From a virus, in the IMG/VR virus record IMGVR_UViG_3300024520_000228, positions 1 to 37,158 of that record: a stretch of 37,158 nt of DNA; one strand, written 5' to 3'. The notes beneath the pieces were generated by a model. The model was not told the DNA's origin and made no database searches. It saw only the letters and a program-made list of their open reading frames with translations. Every line of letters starts with the position of its first letter. Positions within the stretch are counted from its first letter, which is position 1. A program made the translations under genes and the position numbers. Shown piece by piece: positions 1 to 5,850 of the stretch.

Positions 1-46
1 TCGCCGGGCTTCTGTCCGGTTGGGCTAACAACACACAGGAGGGGAT

Positions 47-256
47 ATGAGAGCTGCACACGAACAGCAGGGAATGGGCCAGGACGAGCAGGATACCGTC
101 CTCAAGTGCGAGGGTAGTTTTTGCGATACGCTCATCGGCTGTCTCAATATGACGGTACTGAATGACAAGGCATATTGCCCGGACTGCGCAAGCTATCTGC
201 AGGATCTGGAGAACGACCCCAGCGTTTATAAGAGCTGGACATCGAGGAGTTTCTAA
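47..256 (+). CDS. Small zinc-finger-like protein, first gene of plus operon
   Basis: A 69-aa protein of unknown function. Four cysteines form a CEGSFC knuckle (about residues 21-26) and a YCPDC knuckle (about 43-47), which together look like a small zinc-binding module. The start ATG is preceded by a strong Shine-Dalgarno, AGGAGGGG at 37-44. Its TAA stop overlaps the ATG of the next gene (TAATG), so the two are translationally coupled. It is the first gene after the divergent control region if the molecule is circular, the position where phages often carry host-takeover proteins; that role is inference only. It could equally be a structural Zn-ribbon protein with no DNA contact. Confidence 0.75.
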   Translation: MRAAHEQQGMGQDEQDTVLKCEGSFCDTLIGCLNMTVLNDKAYCPDCASYLQDLENDPSVYKSWTSRSF

Positions 257-408
257 TGACCACAGCAGACGCAACCCAGGCTTTTCGCAACGGCCAGATG
301 GACGAGGACACCTACGCGGCTATCGTGGCGCTCAACCCGCCCCTCGGGGCAACGCCACCGTCCGCCGCCAAGCTGGCTGAACTCCGAAGATACAAGGACG
401 AAAGATAA
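256..408 (+). CDS. Hypothetical 50-aa protein
   Basis: A short gene, MTTADATQAF at the N-terminus and a charged RRYKDER C-terminus. It starts inside the TAATG overlap with the upstream gene and ends in another TAATG overlap with the downstream gene, so it is locked into a coupled three-gene string. The middle has a Pro/Gly-rich linker (NPPLGATPPSAAK) between two short predicted helices. I recognise no family. The case for it being real is the overlap architecture at both ends, not the sequence content. Confidence 0.6.
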   Translation: MTTADATQAFRNGQMDEDTYAAIVALNPPLGATPPSAAKLAELRRYKDER

Positions 409-665
409 TGGAATACGTACTACCCTGCAAGACTTACCGAGTTTTTGATCTGGGCGGAGAGCGCACCATAGTGACACACGGCGGACTGTCTTTTTCCCGC
501 GTAGTGGACAAGGACATTAGCAACGTCGGCTACCGGTACCTGGGGCTGATACACGGGCAGTCCGGCATGACTACGACGCTACGCATAACATCCGAGCGAC
601 TGGTGTTGCACTACTGGCATTGCCCCGAGGACGGCGGCGAGGCCATCGAGCAGATCTCATATTAA
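408..665 (+). CDS. Hypothetical 85-aa protein
   Basis: No family recognised. The sequence alternates hydrophobic and polar residues (for example RTIVTHGGLSF and TTLRITSERLVLHYW), suggesting a small all-beta fold, with an acidic PEDGGE turn near the C-terminus. Start codon overlaps the TAA of the preceding gene (TAATG). It is followed by a 27-base gap with a new strong ribosome-binding site, so it appears to end the first coupled string. Confidence 0.65.
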   Translation: MEYVLPCKTYRVFDLGGERTIVTHGGLSFSRVVDKDISNVGYRYLGLIHGQSGMTTTLRITSERLVLHYWHCPEDGGEAIEQISY

Positions 666-692
666 TTAAACTAGGGGGAGGGGATCTTACAA

Positions 693-1421
693 ATGCCAAC
701 GTACTACAAGGTGTTGAACGAAGACGGGACTCCATGCTGGGGCGGCAGTGGACAGTGGCACCTACCGACCGACAATGAGCCCGGTGCGTGGATGCCGCGA
801 ATAGAGGACATCCAGATGTGCGCCTGTGGCTATCACGTTATCACCAGCGACCATCTCATGGCCTGGCTCGGCCCTGCTATCTGGACGGTCGAGGTTGCCG
901 GGGACGGCATACTAGATAACGATAAGTCCTGCTGGCACGAAGCTCGATTGCTACGCCGGCTCAATTGGGATGACAAACAAGCTAGGCTCTTTGCGGCAGA
1001 CTGTGCCGAACGTGTGCTGCCTTTATTTGAAAATATGCATCCTGATGACCCCCGCCCGCGGCTAGCTATAGCTGCCGCTCGTAATTCTGCCAACGGCAAC
1101 ATCGGGGCTGCTGCCTGGGCTGCTGCCAGGGATGCTGCCGCGGCTGCTGCCAGGGATGCTGCCAGGGATGCTGCCGCGGCTGCTGCCAGGGATGCTGCCG
1201 GGGCTGCTGCCAGGGCTGCTGCCTGGGAGGCTGCCGGGGCTGCTGCCGCGGCTGCTGCCAGGGCTGCTGCCTGGGAGGCTGCCAGGGCTGCTGCCGGGGA
1301 GGCTGCCAGGGCTGCTGCCGGGGAGGCTGCCGGGGCTGCTGCCTGGGCTGCTGCCTGGGAGGCTGCCGGGGAGGCTGAGAGGCAGTGGCAAACAGGCCGC
1401 CTCTTATATTATCTCGGTTAA
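693..1421 (+). CDS. DUF7666/Imm5-like protein with long Ala-rich repeat tail
   Basis: A 242-aa protein. Residues 1-100 contain the pattern CGYHVIT...LMAWLGPAIW...EARLLRRL...W, followed by FAADCAERVLPLFE and DDPRPRLAIAAAR. This resembles a protein type common in phages and actinobacteria that has been annotated as DUF7666 plus an Imm5-like putative immunity domain; its biochemical role is unknown. From about residue 138 the chain becomes an almost pure Ala helix with a four-residue period (x-A-A-x; variable positions Ala/Asp/Glu/Gly and Arg/Trp/Gly/Ala), ending in ERQWQTGRLLYYLG. The family normally carries a short Ala-rich stretch, so the length here suggests repeat expansion. RBS AGGGGGAGGGG lies about 10 bases upstream. 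Long antisense and out-of-frame reading frames over this gene are by-products of the repeat. Confidence 0.7.
   Translation: MPTYYKVLNEDGTPCWGGSGQWHLPTDNEPGAWMPRIEDIQMCACGYHVITSDHLMAWLGPAIWTVEVAGDGILDNDKSCWHEARLLRRLNWDDKQARLFAADCAERVLPLFENMHPDDPRPRLAIAAARNSANGNIGAAAWAAARDAAAAAARDAARDAAAAAARDAAGAAARAAAWEAAGAAAAAAARAAAWEAARAAAGEAARAAAGEAAGAAAWAAAWEAAGEAERQWQTGRLLYYLG
1108..1378 (+). repeat. Imperfect 12-bp tandem repeat coding for Ala-rich helix
   Basis: About 22 imperfect copies of a 12-base unit, roughly GNN-GCT-GCC-NGG, where the last codon is AGG, GGG, TGG or GCG. The repeat lies entirely in one frame of the Ala-rich protein. Because the unit is a multiple of three and lacks stops on either strand, it holds several other frames open (Leu-Pro-Gly, Pro-Gly-Ser and Gln-Pro-Arg polymers); these should not be annotated. 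Such an array is prone to slippage and length variation. Confidence 0.85.
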
Positions 1422-1544
1422 CCCAGCGCAGGGGCATCGAGCCGCCCCGACGGGCCATGACCGGCTGGCTACTGGCCGGAACGAAAAGCCTGGACGCACG
1501 AACCTCCGGCTCGGTGCCTCTGCCAAACAGGGAAGGAACACACG

Positions 1545-1724
1545 ATGATACAAACGATTATCACCGCCATTTATCTAGTTGGGTTTTTCCCCGCGCTACT
1601 CTTTAACCTGTTCATCGGTTGGCAGGAGTACCCTTGGTACGGGTTCCTGATATTCGGTATTGGTGAGGCGGGATTCTGGGCCAGCATCTGGCCGATACAG
1701 GCGGTCGTCATAGCGCTATCATAG
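1545..1724 (+). CDS. Small two-TM membrane protein
   Basis: A 59-aa protein starting MIQTIITAIY. Two hydrophobic segments are visible, about residues 3-24 and 32-58, separated by a short polar turn GWQEYPW. RBS GGAAGGAA (1531-1538) is well placed. Eight bases separate its stop from the next gene. A short protein with two TM segments in a phage could be a holin-type or superinfection-related inner-membrane protein, but nothing in the sequence decides this. It is rich in Trp, Phe and Ile and has no charged residue within the segments apart from one Glu (EAGFW). Confidence 0.65.
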   Translation: MIQTIITAIYLVGFFPALLFNLFIGWQEYPWYGFLIFGIGEAGFWASIWPIQAVVIALS

Positions 1725-1732
1725 GAACGGAC

Positions 1733-2179
1733 ATGATAACCCTCACCGAACTCAAGGAACGACTCACCGGCAGCAACGAAGCGTTGCCGTCTGAGCGTAC
1801 CGTTACCGAGAGCCAGCTCCGGGATATGACCGACCTGGAGCGGCTGGTTGTCTCCAAAACAGAAGCGCACCGGGATTGGTGCGACGCCAAGAAAGTGTCC
1901 GACGGGATCAAGGCCGCATATAAACCCTGGTTGGCGCAACTGGGCGCGGATATCCGCAGCGCCCATGCCGCCGGTAACAAGACCATAAGCGCCGCCGCTC
2001 TTGAGCAGGAGGCGAGCTCCCGCCCGGAAGTAATCGACTACATTGTCGGTATGACAGAGGCGGACCGGCAGACCAACCGACTGCGCGCCCGATTCGAGGG
2101 ATTGAAGGACATGTGGGAGAGCGCACGAACCGATCACGCCGACAAGCGGCAGAGTCATCACGAGCAAGGAGTTTTCTAA
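1733..2179 (+). CDS. Hypothetical 148-aa helical protein upstream of SSB-like gene
   Basis: Almost wholly alpha-helical and highly charged, with no TM segment. Sequences such as SQLRDMTDLERLVVSKTEAH and MTEADRQTNRLRARFEGLKD suggest coiled-coil or helical-bundle packing. The start has AGGA about 10 bases upstream and the stop overlaps the ATG of the SSB-like gene (TAATG). Coupling with SSB-like and exonuclease genes makes a role in recombination or DNA metabolism possible, but I do not recognise a family. Confidence 0.65.
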   Translation: MITLTELKERLTGSNEALPSERTVTESQLRDMTDLERLVVSKTEAHRDWCDAKKVSDGIKAAYKPWLAQLGADIRSAHAAGNKTISAAALEQEASSRPEVIDYIVGMTEADRQTNRLRARFEGLKDMWESARTDHADKRQSHHEQGVF

Positions 2180-2769
2180 TGCCAACAGCAAAAGTCAGCA
2201 GACAAGGAAAGACCGACACTATCAAAGGTGGGCAGTATGCCGGGTTACCCAAGACCGGCGTCCAATTCGAGGGCAAGGGCGACCAGTGGTACGACCTGCT
2301 CGGCGAGTACGCCTACAGCCAGTTAATGGGCAAGGATATCACGTTCGATATCGTGCAGGAGAACGACGGCAGGGACGGGCGGAAGTTCTACACCTTGAAA
2401 CTATCCGGCGACCCGCCCCCCAAACCAGCCAGTGGAGGCGGCGGAGCGCGCGGGTACGGCGGCAGGCCCGCCCCGGTAGCCAAGCCGTGGGCCGACCTGG
2501 AGCGTGTCGTTATCGCCGCCGCCGCCCTGGCAACCGACTTCCTTGGTGATGACGGGGACTCCAACGGGCGGTTTATCAATACTGTGGTTATGGCATTTGC
2601 CCGTGGGGAAGTGGCCGCACCCCAGAATACCGCCACTGACGCCCGAGAATCGCCACAGACGCACGTTTCCCCCGAAGCCAGCCCAGCAGACGCAGCGGAC
2701 ATGTTCGGGGCTCCGGGGCCATCTGACGAGGATGCGCTGCCAGACGATCTCAGATTATTTGCGACGTAG
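2179..2769 (+). CDS. Putative single-stranded DNA-binding (OB-fold-like) protein
   Basis: A 196-aa protein. Residues 1-76 look like an OB-fold core (GVQFEGKGDQWYDLL, KDITFDIVQENDGRDGRKFYTLKL). Then comes a Gly/Pro-rich linker (80-102), a helical segment (103-145), a disordered Ser/Pro/Ala stretch and an acidic tail ending PDDLRLFAT. An acidic, aromatic-ending tail after a flexible linker is typical of SSB-like proteins, where it recruits partners. The start at 2179 is chosen over the in-frame ATG at 2113 because it lies in a TAATG overlap with the upstream stop. A PD-(D/E)XK nuclease sits downstream in the same operon. This is inferred from composition and layout, not from a definite family signature. 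Confidence 0.5.
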   Translation: MPTAKVSRQGKTDTIKGGQYAGLPKTGVQFEGKGDQWYDLLGEYAYSQLMGKDITFDIVQENDGRDGRKFYTLKLSGDPPPKPASGGGGARGYGGRPAPVAKPWADLERVVIAAAALATDFLGDDGDSNGRFINTVVMAFARGEVAAPQNTATDARESPQTHVSPEASPADAADMFGAPGPSDEDALPDDLRLFAT

Positions 2770-2809
2770 TTATGTCAACTTTGGAGTTCTTTGTAAGGAT
2801 TAACCAGTT

Positions 2810-2875
2810 CGTGCCGGGGCCGCGATTATAGCGTTCTCATATTTGGTAATGGACAGAACGTGCGGTTCCGGCACG
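2810..2875 (+). other. Inverted repeat in 124-base intergenic gap
   Basis: Between the SSB-like gene and the next small gene, an 8-bp arm CGTGCCGG (2810-2817) pairs with CCGGCACG (2868-2875). An inner CCGC/GCGG pairing follows after two unpaired bases on each side, leaving a loop of about 38 bases. No T-tract follows, so it is not a classical terminator. It could be an RNA structure that partially insulates the recombination genes from the small-gene array, or a protein-binding palindrome. Confidence 0.5.
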
Positions 2876-2893
2876 GGAGAAAAGGAGCAAAAC

Positions 2894-3010
2894 ATGAGCA
2901 CAAAGCAGAGCGCGGAGGAGTTCCTACAGGCAGAAGGCCAATTTGATCCGTACGCTAATACTATTTGCTGGTGCCATGCTCGCCTGGATGGGCGTACCTG
3001 CTCTGGCTGA
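2894..3010 (+). CDS. Hypothetical 38-aa protein, MSTKQ family member
   Basis: A tiny gene beginning MSTKQSAEEFL and ending with a Cys-rich stretch CWCHARLDGRTCSG that could bind metal. RBS AAAGGAG (2881-2887). Its first 29 bases match the first 29 bases of the 108-aa gene at 3972 at 27 positions, so the two share ancestry at least at their 5' ends. An in-frame ATG at 2849 exists but has no RBS and overlaps the inverted repeat. Function unknown. Confidence 0.55.
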   Translation: MSTKQSAEEFLQAEGQFDPYANTICWCHARLDGRTCSG

Positions 3011-3037
3011 ACAACCGAGTCTGGTAAAGGGGACATT

Positions 3038-3295
3038 ATGAGGAGCGAGGATACATCATTAAACTCTCAAATATACAGGATAACGGTTACAAGTCCGGGC
3101 GCATCAGCACAGCCTATTGAGGTCCTGGTGTACAGCAATTTCAGCGACACCGAGAAAGAGAGAGAGCAACGAGCGGAGATGCTCGACACAGCCAATGTCT
3201 CGGGGTGGATTTGGTTTGACGACACGGCGACCGTTGACAAGGTCCGTGAGGTAATAAGCGAGGCCATCCTCTCTTATTTGGAAGGGCTATCATGA
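3038..3295 (+). CDS. Hypothetical 85-aa protein
   Basis: No family recognised. The N-terminal half is probably beta-stranded (IYRITVTSPG, IEVLVYSNF). The C-terminal half is helical and acidic (TVDKVREVISEAILSYLEGL). It starts behind an extended Shine-Dalgarno AAAGGGGACA that recurs before several genes in the window. Its stop overlaps the next start as ATGA, which begins the run of ATGA-coupled genes that extends to 5,381. Confidence 0.65.
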   Translation: MRSEDTSLNSQIYRITVTSPGASAQPIEVLVYSNFSDTEKEREQRAEMLDTANVSGWIWFDDTATVDKVREVISEAILSYLEGLS

Positions 3296-3411
3296 GCATA
3301 GTTGCGGCTACAGTAATACAGTGGCTCGGATCTAACGTGGGAATGTCGTTTCTTGAGGAGTCGTTGGGTTCGTGTGGCTACAGAATAAAGGCAGAAGGGG
3401 GCGGGGGATGA
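3292..3411 (+). CDS. Hypothetical 39-aa protein ending in EGGGG
   Basis: A very short gene (MSIVAATVIQWLG start) that begins in an ATGA overlap. It ends with codons for KAEGGGG directly before TGA, and its last 24 bases form the first copy of the junction cassette described for 3388-4298. The N-terminal third is hydrophobic but too short to call a TM segment with confidence. It could be a degenerate remnant kept because its end supplies the ribosome-binding site of the next gene. Confidence 0.5.
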   Translation: MSIVAATVIQWLGSNVGMSFLEESLGSCGYRIKAEGGGG

Positions 3412-3569
3412 GTCCACAACACGCACGAAGTATAGCGGAGGCGTTGATGTCAGATTTAAATGGCCGCAGCGGTTTTGATTTGGATATTGACGATCAGGTT
3501 CGCAAGGAATGGCTTGGTGAATGGGTCGTTATTATCATGTCCACCAAGCCAGAAGGGGGCGAGGAATGA
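3408..3569 (+). CDS. Hypothetical 53-aa protein ending in PEGGEE
   Basis: Starts MSPQHARSIAEALM at the ATGA overlap behind the GAAGGGGGCGGGGG ribosome-binding site. It is acidic (DLDIDDQ) with a hydrophobic WLGEWVVIIM stretch before the shared tail. I recognise no family. An in-frame ATG further upstream (3372) lies inside the previous gene and has no ribosome-binding site. Confidence 0.55.
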   Translation: MSPQHARSIAEALMSDLNGRSGFDLDIDDQVRKEWLGEWVVIIMSTKPEGGEE

Positions 3570-3721
3570 AGGGCCGCAAGAAACTGACCATACTGAGTAC
3601 GGCGGAACTGTGGGCGTTGATCGTTGTTCCGCCTCGACTGAGCAAGCGCAACCGGCAGATCCGGAAGGACGCGAAAATATACTGCCAGTTACTAGCCAAG
3701 GCCGAAGGGAGCGAGGGATGA
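3566..3721 (+). CDS. Hypothetical 51-aa basic protein ending in AEGSEG
   Basis: Strongly basic (MKGRKKLTIL; PPRLSKRNRQIRKDAK), which fits nucleic-acid contact, and ends in the shared junction tail. ATGA start overlap. The 5' end TILSTAELWALIVV may form one amphipathic helix. No family recognised. Confidence 0.55.
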   Translation: MKGRKKLTILSTAELWALIVVPPRLSKRNRQIRKDAKIYCQLLAKAEGSEG

Positions 3722-3975
3722 GTGACAAAACAGCAGATGATTGGATGCGACATCACCGACAATGGAATGATATGTGTTACATGATCCACGCCAGTCAAAC
3801 TGATGTCGAAAACTACGGCGACAGGCGAGTCGCAGAAGCAGAGCAACACCCGCGCCATGTGGGCACAAAGCACACTCACGAGGCCGACCATAGCGATCCG
3901 TTGTTCCGGCGCTGCCTGCGTTGCGGCAAGGACTTGCTCGACGATGCCCATATGCCAGAAGGAGGCGAGGGATGA
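3718..3975 (+). CDS. Hypothetical 85-aa His/Cys-containing protein ending in PEGGEG
   Basis: Starts MSDKTADDWMRHH at an ATGA overlap. It is rich in His (HPRHVGTKHTHEADH) and has a CLRCGK knuckle near the C-terminus, so a zinc site built from His and Cys is plausible. The segment ENYGDRRVAEAEQ aligns with ETYGDMRAQEER in the next gene, and the underlying 22 bases (3808-3829 versus 4068-4089) match at 20 positions. The two genes are probably diverged duplicates. Function unknown. Confidence 0.6.
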   Translation: MSDKTADDWMRHHRQWNDMCYMIHASQTDVENYGDRRVAEAEQHPRHVGTKHTHEADHSDPLFRRCLRCGKDLLDDAHMPEGGEG

Positions 3976-4298
3976 GCACAAAGCAGGGCGCGGAAGAGTG
4001 GTTGAATGGGCGGGTTGGAGCATCTTGGCGTTACGAGGGAGGTGGCGTCGTAACCCGTGGCGACGCTGAAACCTACGGCGACATGCGAGCGCAGGAGGAG
4101 CGGGAGCGGATACGGAAGGTGGTGATGCCAGCCGCCAGGGACATCGAAGAATGGGTGCAGTTGGCAATAGCGAACCGGGGGCGAAGCAGCGATCCTAGCC
4201 ACGATCCCGCCTGTGCAACTGAGTGCGAAATTGAAAGATCCCGCCGCATTGTGCGAGATGTAACGCTAGCTACCAAGGCAGAAGGGGGCGAGGGATGA
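3972..4298 (+). CDS. Hypothetical 108-aa protein, paralogue of neighbours
   Basis: Starts MSTKQGAEEWLNGR, matching the start of the 38-aa gene at 2894 (27 of 29 bases), and carries the YGD segment shared with the preceding gene. It therefore looks like a mosaic of two neighbours, or their common template. The middle is helical and charged (RAQEERERIRKVVMPAARDI); the C-terminal third has two Cys (ACATEC). It ends in the shared KAEGGEG tail and is ATGA-coupled on both sides. Function unknown. Confidence 0.65.
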   Translation: MSTKQGAEEWLNGRVGASWRYEGGGVVTRGDAETYGDMRAQEERERIRKVVMPAARDIEEWVQLAIANRGRSSDPSHDPACATECEIERSRRIVRDVTLATKAEGGEG

Positions 4299-4513
4299 TC
4301 GACACTGGAGTATTAAATGAGCGCGTCCTGGCGATAGCCAGGGGGCATGGAGCCCGGAACCGGGGCGCAGGGCTGCCGGAATGGGATGTCAAGCAGGGGA
4401 CGCTCGACTGGCTGACCCGCTACGCCGTGCAGGAGTTCCAGGCAGAGGCCCTGCGCGGCTGGAGGGAGGCCAACGAACGAATCAATCTCGAGGAATCAAG
4501 GGGGACACAATGA
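4295..4513 (+). CDS. Hypothetical 72-aa protein upstream of nuclease
   Basis: The last member of the ATGA-coupled string before the nuclease and the first not to end in the EGGEG tail; it ends NLEESRGTQ. The body contains RGHGARNRGAGLPEWDVKQG and a helix LTRYAVQEFQAEALRGW. Its stop overlaps the nuclease start (ATGA), behind AAGGGGGACACA. No family recognised. The coupling suggests co-production with the nuclease. Confidence 0.65.
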   Translation: MIDTGVLNERVLAIARGHGARNRGAGLPEWDVKQGTLDWLTRYAVQEFQAEALRGWREANERINLEESRGTQ

Positions 4514-5229
4514 GCAAAAGAGAACGAAAGCATTATTCGATATCGCCGTCGAGCCTGGCCTTCCTTTACGAAGAATGCCCGGCCTGCTGGCGACGGGGAG
4601 TAGTGGGTCATCCACTGGCTCGCCCATTCAGCCCGTTTCCCTCGATCTTTGGCCGTATCGACAAGGGTATCAAACAACACTTCGTCGGTCGTCCGGGAGG
4701 TGAGATTGCGCCCGCTCTGGCCGACGGTACCGTCGTCCCCATCAAGGAGCAGACCCTACAGTCCGCCCCGGTCGGCGAATATCGCGGCCTGCCCATTGTT
4801 ATACGCGGGAAGCTCGACTCCCTGATAGAAGGCGCCGGCGGGGATTTCGCGATAGTGGATTACAAAACCAGCAATCCCAGGGAAGACCTCATCGGTCGCT
4901 ACGCCCGGCAGCTCCACTGCTACCAGTACATCCTGGAGAACCCGGGACCAACACACACTCACCGTGTCGTCGAACGCCTGGGTTTGTTCTGCTTCGAGCC
5001 GTATGAAACAGCCAGCTTTACCGTAGCGCGTGGCGACTTCGCCAACTTCGGCGGCACCATGACCTACCACTCCATCGAGCCGGACCGCGACACGTTCACC
5101 TACGAGACACTGCCCGAGATCGTGGCTACCCTGACCGGCGACCCGAAACCGGGCGCCAAGTGCGGCTACTGCGAGCGCGAGCAAACCATGATCGAATACT
5201 TGAAGCAGGGGCTGGACAACTTCTCATGA
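4510..5229 (+). CDS. Cas4/RecB-like PD-(D/E)XK nuclease
   Basis: A 239-aa member of the PD-(D/E)XK nuclease superfamily. Visible catalytic pattern: GKLD (Asp103), then VDYK (Asp117, Lys119), then a QLHCYQYIL helix (134-142) typical of RecB/Cas4-like folds. Cys23 and Cys26 (CPAC) near the N-terminus and Cys218 and Cys221 (CGYC) near the C-terminus could hold an Fe-S cluster or zinc, as in Cas4/AddB-type enzymes, though those usually have one N-terminal and three C-terminal Cys. The expected activity is a DNA exonuclease used in recombination or end processing. The start is the ATGA overlap at 4510; a longer in-frame reading from 4381 has no ribosome-binding site. With the upstream SSB-like gene it forms a probable recombination module. 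Confidence 0.8.
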   Translation: MSKRERKHYSISPSSLAFLYEECPACWRRGVVGHPLARPFSPFPSIFGRIDKGIKQHFVGRPGGEIAPALADGTVVPIKEQTLQSAPVGEYRGLPIVIRGKLDSLIEGAGGDFAIVDYKTSNPREDLIGRYARQLHCYQYILENPGPTHTHRVVERLGLFCFEPYETASFTVARGDFANFGGTMTYHSIEPDRDTFTYETLPEIVATLTGDPKPGAKCGYCEREQTMIEYLKQGLDNFS

Positions 5230-5381
5230 CCCCCAGCCAACAGACCGCCGCCGATATTCTGGCCTTGCCCGAGTCGGTGTTAGGGGTTTATACTACCCCC
5301 GAAATTGCGGCAAAGCTGCTGATTTGGGCTAGAAATAACGTGTCCGATGAGACTGTCCAGAATTTCATGACGGTAGTGTAA
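5226..5381 (+). CDS. Hypothetical 51-aa protein coupled to nuclease
   Basis: Starts MTPSQQTAADILALPESVLG in an ATGA overlap with the nuclease stop. It has two predicted helices (QTAADILALP; PEIAAKLLIWARNNV) and no TM segment, Cys or catalytic-looking motif. Direct coupling hints at a partner or modulator of the nuclease; that is inference. Confidence 0.6.
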   Translation: MTPSQQTAADILALPESVLGVYTTPEIAAKLLIWARNNVSDETVQNFMTVV

Positions 5382-5404
5382 GAAACTGGACTACACGGAG
5401 AGCG

Positions 5405-5821
5405 ATGGCTATGTCGGTGCAGCTCACGAACTCCTTTAAAATTGGGGTGACAATGCGTATGGTGGGCCTGTGGATACGGAACCTGGCCCGCCAGCGCATC
5501 ACCATGAACGTCACAATTCTATCTCTGCTGGTTAGTTCGTTTCTGGGAGTGAGTGGGTACGTGGCATGGCAGACAATGGACAACGCCAAGACCGCCGCCG
5601 CCACCGAGATCCACATGCAGCATGTCCAGACCAACCTGGAGCAGCTCGTTACCAGCGTGGCGAATATCCAGTTGCGGCTGGCCGAGGTGACTCACCTGCC
5701 GCAGCAGGTCGCCGCCTTGTCGGATCGGGTAGATGCACGGGCCAACCGCATCGACGGCTGGCGCAACGTGCAGACTATCAAGCTCGAGAAGATGGCGGAA
5801 CGACTAGAAAGGGGACAATGA
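5405..5821 (+). CDS. Membrane-anchored coiled-coil protein (spanin-like candidate)
   Basis: A 138-aa protein with a basic N-terminus, one TM segment (about residues 34-56) and a long charged coiled coil (about 60-138). This topology, cytoplasmic N-terminus and extended outer domain, is that of inner-membrane spanins and of some tail-assembly or holin partners. Without a recognisable endolysin nearby the lysis assignment is only a candidate. GGAG lies close to the first ATG (5405). In-frame ATGs at 5411 and at 5453 (behind GGGGTGA) are alternatives. It is the last plus-strand gene. Its stop overlaps an ATG that opens only a three-codon frame before the convergent minus-strand operon. Confidence 0.6.
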   Translation: MAMSVQLTNSFKIGVTMRMVGLWIRNLARQRITMNVTILSLLVSSFLGVSGYVAWQTMDNAKTAAATEIHMQHVQTNLEQLVTSVANIQLRLAEVTHLPQQVAALSDRVDARANRIDGWRNVQTIKLEKMAERLERGQ

Positions 5822-5850
5822 CCTTATGACTCTCTCACAAAACCGAATGC

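Larger units (their letters stand above)
3388..4298 (+). repeat. Five-copy 24-base gene-junction repeat (EGGEG stop/RBS/start cassette)
   Basis: Five near-identical 24-base units end five consecutive genes: 3388-3411, 3546-3569, 3698-3721, 3952-3975 and 4275-4298. Each is read in the same phase as (Lys/Met)-(Ala/Pro)-Glu-Gly-(Gly/Ser)-(Glu/Gly)-(Gly/Glu)-stop, with the purine-rich core GAAGGGGGCGAGG acting as Shine-Dalgarno for the next gene. That gene starts at the ATG overlapping the TGA (ATGA). Copies differ at only a few positions. The unit therefore encodes a C-terminal tail, a ribosome-binding site, a stop and a start at once. The spacing between units is the length of each gene (158, 152, 254 and 323 bases), which excludes a CRISPR array. 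Confidence 0.9.

Noticed and set aside
1062-1548. Long reading frames with Leu-Pro-Gly, Pro-Gly-Ser and Gln-Pro-Arg repeats on both strands
   Set aside because: They are frame shadows of the 12-bp repeat in the Ala-rich gene, with no ribosome-binding site or sensible ends.
3388-4298. Five similar 24-base units suggested a CRISPR array
   Set aside because: The spacing varies from about 150 to 320 bases, the units are coding and end in stop/start codons, and no cas gene other than a generic Cas4-like nuclease is present.
4510-5229. Cas4 as part of a CRISPR system
   Set aside because: No Cas1, Cas2 or repeat array in the window; Cas4/RecB-like nucleases are common phage recombination enzymes.
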